A DNA stretch of 64,000 bases from an uncultured Oscillospiraceae bacterium (GTDB taxonomy: Bacteria; Bacillota; Clostridia; Oscillospirales; Oscillospiraceae), in NCBI GenBank assembly GCA_904395865.1, contig CAJFNY010000065.1, forward strand, positions 1 through 64,000. Direction: 5' to 3'. Positions 45,510-53,636 of the stretch are shown piece after piece (positions within the stretch are counted from its first letter, which is position 1; every line of letters starts with the position of its first letter). The position numbers and the translations under genes were made by a program. The notes below the pieces were generated by a model, which was not told where the DNA came from, ran no database searches, and saw only the letters and a program-made list of their open reading frames with translations.

Positions 45510-46022
45510 CTACACGTCCAGGTCGGACGGATACCGGTCGTCGATGAGCGTGTAGGGGAGGCCGTGCCTGCGGCACATGTCCAGGAAGTGCGCGTTGTCC
45601 GCCAGCACGGCCTCCAGCGTGCACGCCGTGTCGTCCAGGCGCCGTTCGATGACGTTGGCGTACCGCCGGATGTCGGAGAAGTGCTCCAGAACGTAGCGCC
45701 GGCTCATGACGAGGCAGCGGTAGCGGATCTCCCGGCGCTCCGCCTCCGAGAAGTCCTGCTGCCAGGAGAACGGGATGTAGCAGCCCTCCACCACCAGGTG
45801 CTGCCGGTTCTCCAGGGCCGTCCGGACGATCTCCCGCGCGATCGGCCAGAGGTACGCCTCCAGCGCCCGGTCGTCCTCGGGCGTCAGCGCGGTGTTCCCG
45901 CTCCGGATCAGCCCCATTTTCAACAGGTCCAGGGACAGGTACGGGTAGCCGTACCGCTCCAGAAGCCGCTGCGCCAGCAGCGTTTTGCCGGTGTGCGACG
46001 CGCCCGTCAGCAGGATAATCAA
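45510..46022 (-). CDS. P-loop nucleotide kinase-like protein
   Basis: A 170-residue protein with Walker A GASHTGKT close to the N-terminus, YPYLSLDLLKMGLI, HLVVEGCYIPF and a C-terminal LIDDRYPSDLDV. It resembles zeta-toxin- or 2-phosphoglycerate-kinase-like small kinases; the substrate is unknown. TTG 46022 is chosen. The upstream ATG at 46055 overlaps the probable -10 (TGGTATCAT), so it would not be transcribed, and an AAGGATG site precedes the TTG. No antitoxin partner is visible. Confidence 0.7.
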   Translation of the reverse strand: MIILLTGASHTGKTLLAQRLLERYGYPYLSLDLLKMGLIRSGNTALTPEDDRALEAYLWPIAREIVRTALENRQHLVVEGCYIPFSWQQDFSEAERREIRYRCLVMSRRYVLEHFSDIRRYANVIERRLDDTACTLEAVLADNAHFLDMCRRHGLPYTLIDDRYPSDLDV

Positions 46023-46099
46023 AGGGATCCCATCCTTTCCGTTTTCTGCTGCCATGATACCACGGGCCGCGGCGGAACGCCAGCCCCGGCCGGCGTATC

Positions 46100-46128
46100 T
46101 TGACTTTCCGCCCCGGGCAGACTACAAT
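46100..46128 (+). promoter_or_regulatory. Promoter of the mrp gene
   Basis: TTGACT (46100-46105), a 17 bp spacer, and TACAAT (46123-46128). Confidence 0.88.
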
Positions 46129-46177
46129 AGTTACAATGACTATTCTGCGCCACCGGCGCAAAAGGAGCGCAAGCATC

Positions 46178-47005
46178 ATGAGTGAATCGTGCAACGGCAA
46201 CTGCTCGTCCTGCGGCAGCGCCGACTGCGGCAGCCGCACCCAGGAGAGCCTGCTGGCCGCGGCCAACCCCAAGTCCAGCGTCCGGAAGGTCGTGGCCGTC
46301 GTCTCCGGCAAGGGCGGCGTGGGCAAGTCCACGGTGACGTCCCTGCTGGCCACGGCCCTGAGCCGCCGCGGCCGCCGCGCCGCCATCCTGGACGCCGACA
46401 TCACCGGCCCGTCCATCCCCAAGGCCTTCGGCGTCACCGAGTGCCGCGAGGCCACCGAAGACGGCATCGTCCCGGCCATCAGCGACGGCGGCGTCCAGAT
46501 CATGTCCATCAACCTGCTGCTGGACGACGAGACGTCCCCGGTCCTCTGGCGCGGCCCCATCCTGGCCGGCGCCGTCAAGCAGTTCTGGACGGACGTCATC
46601 TGGGAGGACGTGGACTGCCTGTTCGTCGACATGCCCCCCGGAACGGGCGACGTGCCGCTGACCGTGTTCCAGTCCCTGCCCATCGACGGCGTCATCGTCG
46701 TGGCCACGCCCCAGGATCTCGTCTCCATGATCGTGGCCAAGGCCGTGAACATGGCGAAGATGATGAACGTCCCGGTGCTGGGCTTCGTGGAGAACTACAG
46801 CTACTACGAGTGCCCCGACTGCGGGAAGCGGGTGGAGCTGTTCGGCAGGAGCCATCTGGATGAGCTGGCCATGGAGACGGGCATTCCGATCCTGGCCCGG
46901 CTGCCCATCGACCCGGCCGTGGCGGCCCTGGTGGACCAGGGGCGGATCGAGGAGGCCGACGTGCCCGCCCTGACTCCGGCGGTGGACCGGGTGGAGAAGC
47001 TGTAA
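46178..47005 (+). CDS. Mrp/NBP35-family iron-sulfur cluster carrier ATPase
   Basis: A 275-residue ApbC-type P-loop NTPase that carries 4Fe-4S clusters between proteins. It has an N-terminal Cys group (C5, C9, C12, C17), deviant Walker A GKGGVGKST (44-52), and the ligand pair CPDC (C212, C215), which holds the bridging cluster in dimers of the family. ATG 46178 follows AAAAGGAGCGCAAGCATC. It has its own promoter and terminator. Confidence 0.93.
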   Translation: MSESCNGNCSSCGSADCGSRTQESLLAAANPKSSVRKVVAVVSGKGGVGKSTVTSLLATALSRRGRRAAILDADITGPSIPKAFGVTECREATEDGIVPAISDGGVQIMSINLLLDDETSPVLWRGPILAGAVKQFWTDVIWEDVDCLFVDMPPGTGDVPLTVFQSLPIDGVIVVATPQDLVSMIVAKAVNMAKMMNVPVLGFVENYSYYECPDCGKRVELFGRSHLDELAMETGIPILARLPIDPAVAALVDQGRIEEADVPALTPAVDRVEKL

Positions 47006-47010
47006 TACCG

Positions 47011-47046
47011 GATCCCCGACGGCGTTCCGCTGCCGGGGATCGTTTT
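47011..47046 (+). terminator. Intrinsic terminator after mrp
   Basis: GATCCCCG/CGGGGATC arms (47011-47018, 47034-47041), extended inward, then GTTTTCT. Confidence 0.85.
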
Positions 47047-47065
47047 CTCTGGCGGTCCGGTGGAA

Positions 47066-47122
47066 TTTTACGGAAATTTTACAGAGAAATCCGTAGTATC
47101 CTGCCGAAATCTGTAGTATGAT
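47066..47122 (+). promoter_or_regulatory. ppx-ppk promoter region with direct repeats
   Basis: TTTTAC occurs at 47066-47071 and 47077-47082, an 11 bp period as in PhoP/PhoB boxes. A 13 bp motif, AAATCYGTAGTAT, occurs at 47087-47099 and 47107-47119, a 20 bp period. The likely -10 is TATGAT (47117-47122) with a poor -35 (TAGTAT), which fits an activator-dependent promoter. Confidence 0.65.
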
Positions 47123-47182
47123 ATCATAAGAGGATTCTGCCACCGCATCGGGCGGTGCGAGAAAGAGGGAAGTGCGTACTTT

Positions 47183-48085
47183 GTGAAATGCGCAGTCATT
47201 GACATCGGCTCCAACTCCATGCGCCTGTCGGCCTACGACGCGGACGCGGATTCGTTCCGCGTCCTGTTCAGGGAGAAGGTTATGGCCGGCCTGGCCGGCT
47301 ACGTGGACAACGGCCGGCTCAACTATGAGGGCATCGCCTGCGCCTGCGCCGGGCTGCAGAAGTTCCGCTGCCTGCTGGACCTGCTGCAGATCGACCGGGT
47401 CTCCGTGTTCGCCACGGCGTCGCTGCGGAACGTGGCCAACACCGAGCAGGCCGTCCGGGAGATCGAGGCGGCCACGGGCTTCGCCGTGGAGGTGATCTCC
47501 GGCGAGGAGGAGGCCCTGCTGGGCTACCGCGGCGCCATGCGGGAGCTCTCCATGACCGAGGGCGTGTTCGTGGACATCGGCGGCGCCAGCACCGAGGTAG
47601 CCGCCTTCCGGGACGGGCAGCTGCTCCGCGCCCGGAGCTACCCGGTGGGCTCGCTGAAGCTCTACCGCGAGTGTGTCCGGAAGATCCTGCCCGGCCGCGG
47701 CGGCCTGGAGCGGATCGCCCGGCGGCTGCGGGAGGAGCTGCCGGCCGACGTGCCGGCCCCGGCCCCCGGCGGCCGCCTGGCCTGCGTCGGCGGGACGGCC
47801 CGGGCGGCGCTGCGGTTCGCCCGGAAGGTCTACGGCCTGCCCGAGAGCTGCCATGCCTTTTCCGCCCTGCAGCTGGAGACGCTGTGCGACGCCCTGTGCA
47901 GGTGCGACCGGGCCGCCATCGACCTGCTGCTCAAGACGGAGCCGGAGCGGATCCACACGGCGATCCCCGGCATGCTGATCCTGCGCTGCCTGGTCCGCCG
48001 CTTCGACGCGGCGGAGCTGGTGGTCAGTCAATACGGAGTGAGGGAGGGATACCTGTGTCAGCGGATTCTGACAAGTCTGTCGTGA
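47183..48085 (+). CDS. ppx: Ppx/GppA-family exopolyphosphatase
   Basis: An actin-fold phosphatase that releases phosphate from polyphosphate or (p)ppGpp. The 300-residue product starts MKCAVIDIGSNSMRL, with ATASLRNV, GEEEALLGY and VFVDIGGASTEV phosphate-loop motifs. It is a short, single-module form without the extra C-terminal HD domain. It begins with GTG after GAGGGAAGTGCGTACTTT. It overlaps ppk by 31 bases, so opposing polyphosphate enzymes are made together. Confidence 0.92.
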   Translation: MKCAVIDIGSNSMRLSAYDADADSFRVLFREKVMAGLAGYVDNGRLNYEGIACACAGLQKFRCLLDLLQIDRVSVFATASLRNVANTEQAVREIEAATGFAVEVISGEEEALLGYRGAMRELSMTEGVFVDIGGASTEVAAFRDGQLLRARSYPVGSLKLYRECVRKILPGRGGLERIARRLREELPADVPAPAPGGRLACVGGTARAALRFARKVYGLPESCHAFSALQLETLCDALCRCDRAAIDLLLKTEPERIHTAIPGMLILRCLVRRFDAAELVVSQYGVREGYLCQRILTSLS

Positions 48086-50214
48086 GGGACTACAGCTATA
48101 CCCAGAACCGTGAGCTCAGCTGGCTGCGGTTCAACCGCCGTGTCCTGGAGGAGGCGGCGGATCAGACGGTGCCGCTGCTGGAGCGGATGAAGTTCATCTC
48201 CATCTTCACCAGCAATCTCGACGAATTCTTCATGGTGCGGGTGGGCAGCCTCTTCGACCTGTCCACCATGTCCCCCGATGAGATCGACAACAAGTGCAAC
48301 ATGACCCCCAGCCAGCAGCTGGAGCGGATCTACGAGACGATCCCCGAGCTGGTGGCCCTGAAGGACCAGCTGTTCGCCACGGTCAGCTCCCAGCTGGAGG
48401 ACCTGGACATCTGCGACCTGGGCCGGCGGGAGCCGCTGCCGGACGAGAAGAAGTTCATCGGCCAGTATTTCAAGGCCAAGATTCTGCCCATCCTCTCGCC
48501 GCAGATCGTCGACAGCCACCACCCGTTCCCGCACCTGGCCAACAAGGCCCTCTACATCGCCGCCCTGCTCCAGGACAAGAAGGGCGGCCACTCCCTGGGC
48601 CTGATCCCCGTGCCGGACGCGCTGCCGCCGTTCATCACCATGCCGGACCACCCGACCCACTTCATCCGCATGGAGGACATCGTCCTGACGTACGCGCCGA
48701 CGCTGTTCGGCAGCTACAAGCCGGTGAGCACCTGCGTCATCTGCGTCACCCGCAACGCCGATATCAGCTACGACGAGGAGAAGTTCGACGACGCCGACAC
48801 CGACTTCCGCAACCGCATGAGCAAGCTGCTGAAGAAGCGCTCCCACCTGGCCATCGTCCGGCTGGAGATCGGCGGCGAGGCCGACGGCGACTTCCTGAAG
48901 CTGCTCAAGCGCCGCATCAACGTCCAGGACCACCAGATCTACACCGACCGCGCGCCTCTGGACATGAAGTACGTCTACGCCCTGGAGCGGGCGCTGCCGG
49001 CCGACAAGGTCACGCCCCTGGTGTTCACGCCGTACACGGCCCGCTGGCCCGAGGATCTCGACCAGAGCCGCGGCATGATCGAGCAGATCCGGCAGAAGGA
49101 CCGGATGCTGTTCTTCCCCTTCGACAAGGTCGACCCGTTCCTGCGGCTTCTCAGCGAGGCCGCCGAGCGGGAGGACGTGGTCTCCATCAAGATCACCATC
49201 TACCGCCTGGCCTCCTCGTCGAAGATCGCCCACGTCCTCTGCCGCGCCGCCGAGAACGGCAAGGAGGTCACGGTGCTCATGGAGCTCCGCGCCCGGTTCG
49301 ACGAGGCCAACAACATCTCCTGGTCCCGCCTGCTGGAGGACGCCGGCTGCCGCGTGATCTACGGCGTGGAGGACTTCAAGTGCCACAGCAAGATCTGCCT
49401 GATCACCCTCCGCCAGGGCGACCAGCTCCACTATATCACCCAGATCGGCACCGGCAACTACAACGAAAAGACGAACACCATGTACACCGACCTGAGCCTC
49501 ATGACGGCCGCCGAGGACATCGGCGCCGACGGCACGGTGTTCTTCCAGAACATGCTGGTGGGCAACCTGGAGGGCGAGTACGACCAGCTGCTGGTGGCTC
49601 CGGTGGGCATCAAGAAGAACCTGCTGCGGCGCATCGACCGGGAGATCGCCAAGGGGCACGACGGCTATATCTGCATCAAGGCCAACTCCATGACGGAGCG
49701 CGAGGTCATCGACAAGCTGGAGGAGGCGTCCTGCGCCGGCGTGCAGATCCAGCTGATCCTCCGCGGCATCTGCTGCCTGCGGCCGGGCATCCCCGGCAAG
49801 ACGGAGAACATCCACGTGACGAGCATCGTCGGCCGCTTCCTGGAGCACGCGCGGATCTACTGCTTCGGCCGCGGGGACGACGCCGAGCTGTTCATCGCCT
49901 CGGCCGACCTGATGACCCGGAACCTGAACCGGCGGGTGGAGATCGCCTGCCCCGTCCGGGACCGGGATCTGAAGCAGATGCTCCTGACGATCCTCCACAC
50001 CGAGCTGGCCGACAACGTCAAGGCCAGCAGCCTGCAGCCCGACGGCAGCTACTTCCGGAAGCACAGCGCCACGTCCCACGTGGACAGCCAGATCTACTTC
50101 ATGGAGCACACGCTCCACACGGCGCCGCCCCCGGCGCCGGAGACGCCGGCCCCGCCGCCGAAGCGCGGCCTGCTCCACGCCCTGCGCCGCCTGCTGGGCG
50201 AAAAGGAAGGCTGA
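48055..50214 (+). CDS. ppk1: Polyphosphate kinase 1
   Basis: Makes polyphosphate from ATP. 719 residues from GTG 48055 with GGGAGGGATACCT. The N-terminal domain opens with YTQNRELSWLRFNRRVLEEA, and the head domain follows. The two PLD-like catalytic domains contain ELRARFDEANNISW and GVEDFKCHSKICLI, which holds the His that is phosphorylated in the family. The C-terminus adds a Pro-rich tail. The upstream part of the longer frame lies in ppx out of frame and is rejected. Confidence 0.95.
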   Translation: MSADSDKSVVRDYSYTQNRELSWLRFNRRVLEEAADQTVPLLERMKFISIFTSNLDEFFMVRVGSLFDLSTMSPDEIDNKCNMTPSQQLERIYETIPELVALKDQLFATVSSQLEDLDICDLGRREPLPDEKKFIGQYFKAKILPILSPQIVDSHHPFPHLANKALYIAALLQDKKGGHSLGLIPVPDALPPFITMPDHPTHFIRMEDIVLTYAPTLFGSYKPVSTCVICVTRNADISYDEEKFDDADTDFRNRMSKLLKKRSHLAIVRLEIGGEADGDFLKLLKRRINVQDHQIYTDRAPLDMKYVYALERALPADKVTPLVFTPYTARWPEDLDQSRGMIEQIRQKDRMLFFPFDKVDPFLRLLSEAAEREDVVSIKITIYRLASSSKIAHVLCRAAENGKEVTVLMELRARFDEANNISWSRLLEDAGCRVIYGVEDFKCHSKICLITLRQGDQLHYITQIGTGNYNEKTNTMYTDLSLMTAAEDIGADGTVFFQNMLVGNLEGEYDQLLVAPVGIKKNLLRRIDREIAKGHDGYICIKANSMTEREVIDKLEEASCAGVQIQLILRGICCLRPGIPGKTENIHVTSIVGRFLEHARIYCFGRGDDAELFIASADLMTRNLNRRVEIACPVRDRDLKQMLLTILHTELADNVKASSLQPDGSYFRKHSATSHVDSQIYFMEHTLHTAPPPAPETPAPPPKRGLLHALRRLLGEKEG

Positions 50215-50226
50215 ACGATCCCCATA

Positions 50227-50255
50227 CCCGGCCGGCATCTGCCGGCCGGGCTTTT
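50227..50255 (+). terminator. Intrinsic terminator after ppk1
   Basis: A 10 bp stem CCCGGCCGGC/GCCGGCCGGG (50227-50236, 50241-50250), then CTTTT. Confidence 0.9.
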
Positions 50256-50281
50256 CGGTTTCCGCGGGCGGCAGAAGGGCG

Positions 50282-50310
50282 TTGTATTTTCCGGGGAGTT
50301 CGTGTAAAAT
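50282..50310 (+). promoter_or_regulatory. Promoter of the recD2-comF-mreB operon
   Basis: TTGTAT (50282-50287), a 17 bp spacer, and TAAAAT (50305-50310). Confidence 0.8.
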
Positions 50311-50405
50311 GAGGGGGAAACTCCGTCCGGGCCGCACAGCGGCGGCCGGCGCCTCATAGGATGGGAATGGAATCCAAAGACGTCCTGTGAGAGGAGGTGC
50401 CCCGG

Positions 50406-50783
50406 ATGGTGTGGCAGGTGGTGGCCTGCGTCCTGGCGACGGCAGGCCTGGTTCTCTTTGCCTGGTGCCTGATCGGCTCGTTTCTGCTGCCGGTGGCCGG
50501 GCGGAATCTGACGGTGGTGTATCGTGCCCGCGGCGACGCGCCGGACCTGGAGCAGGCGGTCCGGAGTCTGGCCTGGCTGCGGGGCACCGGCATGGTTGAC
50601 GTGCCGCTGCAGATCGTCGACTGCGGCATGGAGCAGGCGGCCCGGCAGCGGGCCGAGCGGCTGGCCCGGGCCCACCCGTTCATCCAGGTGGTGCCCGCGC
50701 CGGCGGCACAGGGGGAGGAAGCGTGTGGAAGATCAGGAGATCCTCCGCGGCAGCGTGGAGACGGTGATCTATCAGAACGATGA
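50406..50783 (+). CDS. Small membrane protein of unknown function
   Basis: 125 residues. One strong N-terminal transmembrane helix (about 4-28) is followed by a soluble part: LTVVYRARGDAPDLEQAVRS, LRGTGMVDVPLQIVDCGM and RQRAERLARAHPFIQV. This looks like a small Rossmann-type alpha/beta region, but no family is recognised. ATG 50406 has an AGGAGGTGCCCCGG site. Its last 59 bases overlap recD2 in another frame. It is first in the operon. Confidence 0.75.
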   Translation: MVWQVVACVLATAGLVLFAWCLIGSFLLPVAGRNLTVVYRARGDAPDLEQAVRSLAWLRGTGMVDVPLQIVDCGMEQAARQRAERLARAHPFIQVVPAPAAQGEEACGRSGDPPRQRGDGDLSER

Positions 50784-52932
50784 GAACGGCTACGCCGTCC
50801 TGCGGTTCCGCACCGAGGCCGGCGAGACCGTCACGGTCGTGGGCACCATTCCCATGACGGCCGTGGGCGAGCGGCTGGCCGTGGCCGGCCGCTGGCGCAG
50901 CCATCCGGCGTACGGCCGCCAGTTTGAGGCCGAGTTCCTGGAGCGGCTCATGCCCGAGAGCGCGGCGGACATCCTGGCGTATCTGTCGTCCCGGGCCCTG
51001 AAGGGCATCGGCGCCGTCACCGCCCGGCGGATCGTGGACGCCTTCGGCGACCGTTCGCTGGAGGTCCTGGAGAACGAGCCGGAGCGGCTGGCGGAGCTGC
51101 CGGGCATCTCCCCGCGGAAGGCCCGGGAGATCGGCGCGAGCTTCCGCCGCCAGGTGGGCGTCCGGCGGCTCATCGAGTTCCTGTCGGCCCATCACCTGCC
51201 GCCGGAGCTGGCGCTGCGGCTCTACCGGGCCTACGGCGATCTGGCCGTGGAGGCCGTTCAGGACGATCCGTACCTGCTGACGGAGGGATATTTCGGCGCG
51301 TCCTTCTCGGCGGTGGACGCCTTCGCCCTGGAGCTGGGCGTGGACGGCGACGACGAGCGCCGCGTGGAAGCCGGCCTCTGCTTTGAGCTGCGCCACAATC
51401 TGACGAACGGCCACACGTTCCTGCCGGTGCCGAAGCTGGCCGACGCCGCGGCGCAGCTGCTGAGCCTGGAGCGCCCGGTGATCGAGGCCGGCCTCGGCCG
51501 CCTGCGGGAGCAGGGGCGCATCGTGCTGGACCATCTGGCCGGCCTGGACGTCTGCTACCTGCCGGAGCTGTATGAGGCGGAGACGTACGTGGCGGAGCGG
51601 GTGCTGGCCATGGCGGCCGACCCGCCGGACGTGCCCCGGGATCTGCCGCGGGTGGTGGCCGAGGTGGAGGCGGACAAGCACCTGACGTACGCCGGGCAGC
51701 AGCGGGAGGCCATCGCCGTCGCCACTGCCAGCCGGATCTGCCTGCTGACCGGCGGCCCCGGCACCGGCAAGACGACGACGCTGGACGGCATCCTCGACAT
51801 GTTCGACCGCATGGGCCTGGAGGCCCGGCTGGCCGCCCCCACGGGCCGGGCCGCCAAGCGCCTGACGGAGCTGACCGGCCGCGAGGCGGCCACGATCCAC
51901 CGGCTGCTGGAGGCCCAGTTCGACCCGGAGAGCGGCGCCATGGTCTTCGTCCACGATGAGGACGACCCCCTGGACGCCGACGCCCTGGTGGTGGACGAGG
52001 GCTCCATGGTGGACCTGTCGCTGATGCAGTCCCTGCTGCGGGCGCTGCCGGAGGGCTGCCGCCTGGTGCTGGTGGGGGACCCGGACCAGCTGCCGTCGGT
52101 GGGGCCCGGGAACGTGTTCTCCGACCTGATCCGCAGCGGCACGGTGCCCACGGTGCGCCTGACGGAGATCTTCCGCCAGGCCCGGGAGAGCCTGATCGTC
52201 ATGAATGCCCACGCCGTCAACCAGGGGCAGATGCCCGACCTGCGGCAGAAGGACCGGGATTTCTTCTTCCTGCGCCGCCGCACGGCCCGGGACGTGGCCG
52301 ACACCGTCTGCGACCTGTGCGCCCGGCGGCTGCCGGTGAACCTGGGCATCCCGCCGGCGGAGATCCAGGTGCTCTCGCCCACCCGCCGGCAGGAGGCCGG
52401 CACCGGCAACCTGAACCGGCGGCTCCAGGCCGTCCTGAATCCGCCGGCGCCGGACAAGCGGGAGAAGCCCCACGGCGATTTTTTGTTCCGCGAGGGCGAT
52501 CGGGTGATGCAAATCCGGAACAACTATGATATACTATGGAAGAAGTCCGGCCAGGCCGGCGCCGGCGTGTTCAACGGAGACCTGGGCGTCATCCAGGCCA
52601 TCGACCACGCCGAGGAGACGCTGACCGTCGCCTTCGACGACGACAAGGTCGCCCAGTACGGCTTCGACATGCTGTCGGAGCTGGAGCTGGCGTACGCCAT
52701 GACGGTCCACAAGAGCCAGGGCAGCGAGTACCGCGCCGTGATTCTCGCGGTGTGGCAGGGCTCGCCGTACCTGCTGACCCGCAGCATCCTCTACACGGCC
52801 ATCACCCGCGCCCGGCAGCTGCTGATTCTCGTGGGCAGCGAGGACGTGATCGCCGCCATGACCGCCAACGACCGCCAGCAGCGGCGGTACAGCGGCCTGA
52901 AGCTGCGGCTGCAGAAGGGAAGCCGGCCGTGA
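50725..52932 (+). CDS. recD2: RecD-like DNA helicase RecD2
   Basis: An SF1B 5'-3' helicase without RecBC partners. 735 residues from GTG 50725 with GGGGGAGGAAGCGT. The N-terminal region carries an OB-like start and a helix-hairpin-helix segment (LAELPGISPRKAREIG). The helicase core has GGPGTGKTTT (343-352), the DEAD-like VVDEGSM, GDPDQLPSVGPGNV, the SH3 domain, and motif VI in AMTVHKSQGSEYRAV...LYTAITRAR. It acts in DNA repair and replication-fork maintenance. Confidence 0.94.
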   Translation: MEDQEILRGSVETVIYQNDENGYAVLRFRTEAGETVTVVGTIPMTAVGERLAVAGRWRSHPAYGRQFEAEFLERLMPESAADILAYLSSRALKGIGAVTARRIVDAFGDRSLEVLENEPERLAELPGISPRKAREIGASFRRQVGVRRLIEFLSAHHLPPELALRLYRAYGDLAVEAVQDDPYLLTEGYFGASFSAVDAFALELGVDGDDERRVEAGLCFELRHNLTNGHTFLPVPKLADAAAQLLSLERPVIEAGLGRLREQGRIVLDHLAGLDVCYLPELYEAETYVAERVLAMAADPPDVPRDLPRVVAEVEADKHLTYAGQQREAIAVATASRICLLTGGPGTGKTTTLDGILDMFDRMGLEARLAAPTGRAAKRLTELTGREAATIHRLLEAQFDPESGAMVFVHDEDDPLDADALVVDEGSMVDLSLMQSLLRALPEGCRLVLVGDPDQLPSVGPGNVFSDLIRSGTVPTVRLTEIFRQARESLIVMNAHAVNQGQMPDLRQKDRDFFFLRRRTARDVADTVCDLCARRLPVNLGIPPAEIQVLSPTRRQEAGTGNLNRRLQAVLNPPAPDKREKPHGDFLFREGDRVMQIRNNYDILWKKSGQAGAGVFNGDLGVIQAIDHAEETLTVAFDDDKVAQYGFDMLSELELAYAMTVHKSQGSEYRAVILAVWQGSPYLLTRSILYTAITRARQLLILVGSEDVIAAMTANDRQQRRYSGLKLRLQKGSRP

Positions 52933-53636
52933 AGGGGCCGGCCGTCTGGCTGCTGGATCTGCTGTACCCGTCCAAGTGCGTGATGTGCCGGCGGCTCCTC
53001 CGGCGCGACGAGCGGGACGTGTGCACGGCCTGCCTGCGGGCGCTGCCGCTGTACGGCGGCAATCCGGCGCCGGGGCCCTGGTGCCGCGGCGCCGTGGCGG
53101 CCCTGCGGTATGAGGGCGACGTCCGCTCGTCGCTGCTGCGCTTCAAGTTCGGCGGGATGGAGCAGTACGCCGGCTGCTACGGCCGGCTTTTGGCGGCGGC
53201 CTGTGAGCGGCTGCCCCTGGAGGAGATCGACGCCGTCACCTGGGTGCCCGTCAGCCGCCGCCGGCGGCGGAAGCGGGGATACGATCAGGCGCGCCTGCTG
53301 GCCGCGGCCCTGGCCCGGGAGCTGGGGAAGCCCCTGGTGCCGGCGCTGCGCAAATGCCGCGACAATCCGCCCCAGTCCTCACTGGAGGAGGCGGCCCGCC
53401 GCCGGGCCAATGTGCTGGGGGCCTACCGGGTCCTGCCGGCCTGCGCCGGGAAGCGGCTGCTGCTGGTGGACGACATCCGCACCACCGGCGCCACCCTCGA
53501 CGAGGCGGCCCGGGTGCTGCTGACCGGCGGCGCCGGGGCGGTCTGGCAGGCCGTCCTGGCGGCCCGGCCGGATGGCGCGCCGCGGCAGAAGGGCGGCCCG
53601 AATACTGACGAAGCGATGGGTGTGACAGAATGCTGA
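52929..53636 (+). CDS. comF: ComF family protein (competence-associated phosphoribosyltransferase fold)
   Basis: 235 residues from GTG in a GTGA overlap with recD2. An N-terminal double-zinc-ribbon-like Cys group (C17, C20, C32, C35, C52) and a C-terminal PRTase fold with LLLVDDIRTTGATLDEAA. ComF assists single-stranded DNA handling in transformation; the enzyme activity is not established. The linker has a run of basic residues (SRRRRRKRGYDQA) that is conserved in the family. Confidence 0.92.
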   Translation: MKGPAVWLLDLLYPSKCVMCRRLLRRDERDVCTACLRALPLYGGNPAPGPWCRGAVAALRYEGDVRSSLLRFKFGGMEQYAGCYGRLLAAACERLPLEEIDAVTWVPVSRRRRRKRGYDQARLLAAALARELGKPLVPALRKCRDNPPQSSLEEAARRRANVLGAYRVLPACAGKRLLLVDDIRTTGATLDEAARVLLTGGAGAVWQAVLAARPDGAPRQKGGPNTDEAMGVTEC

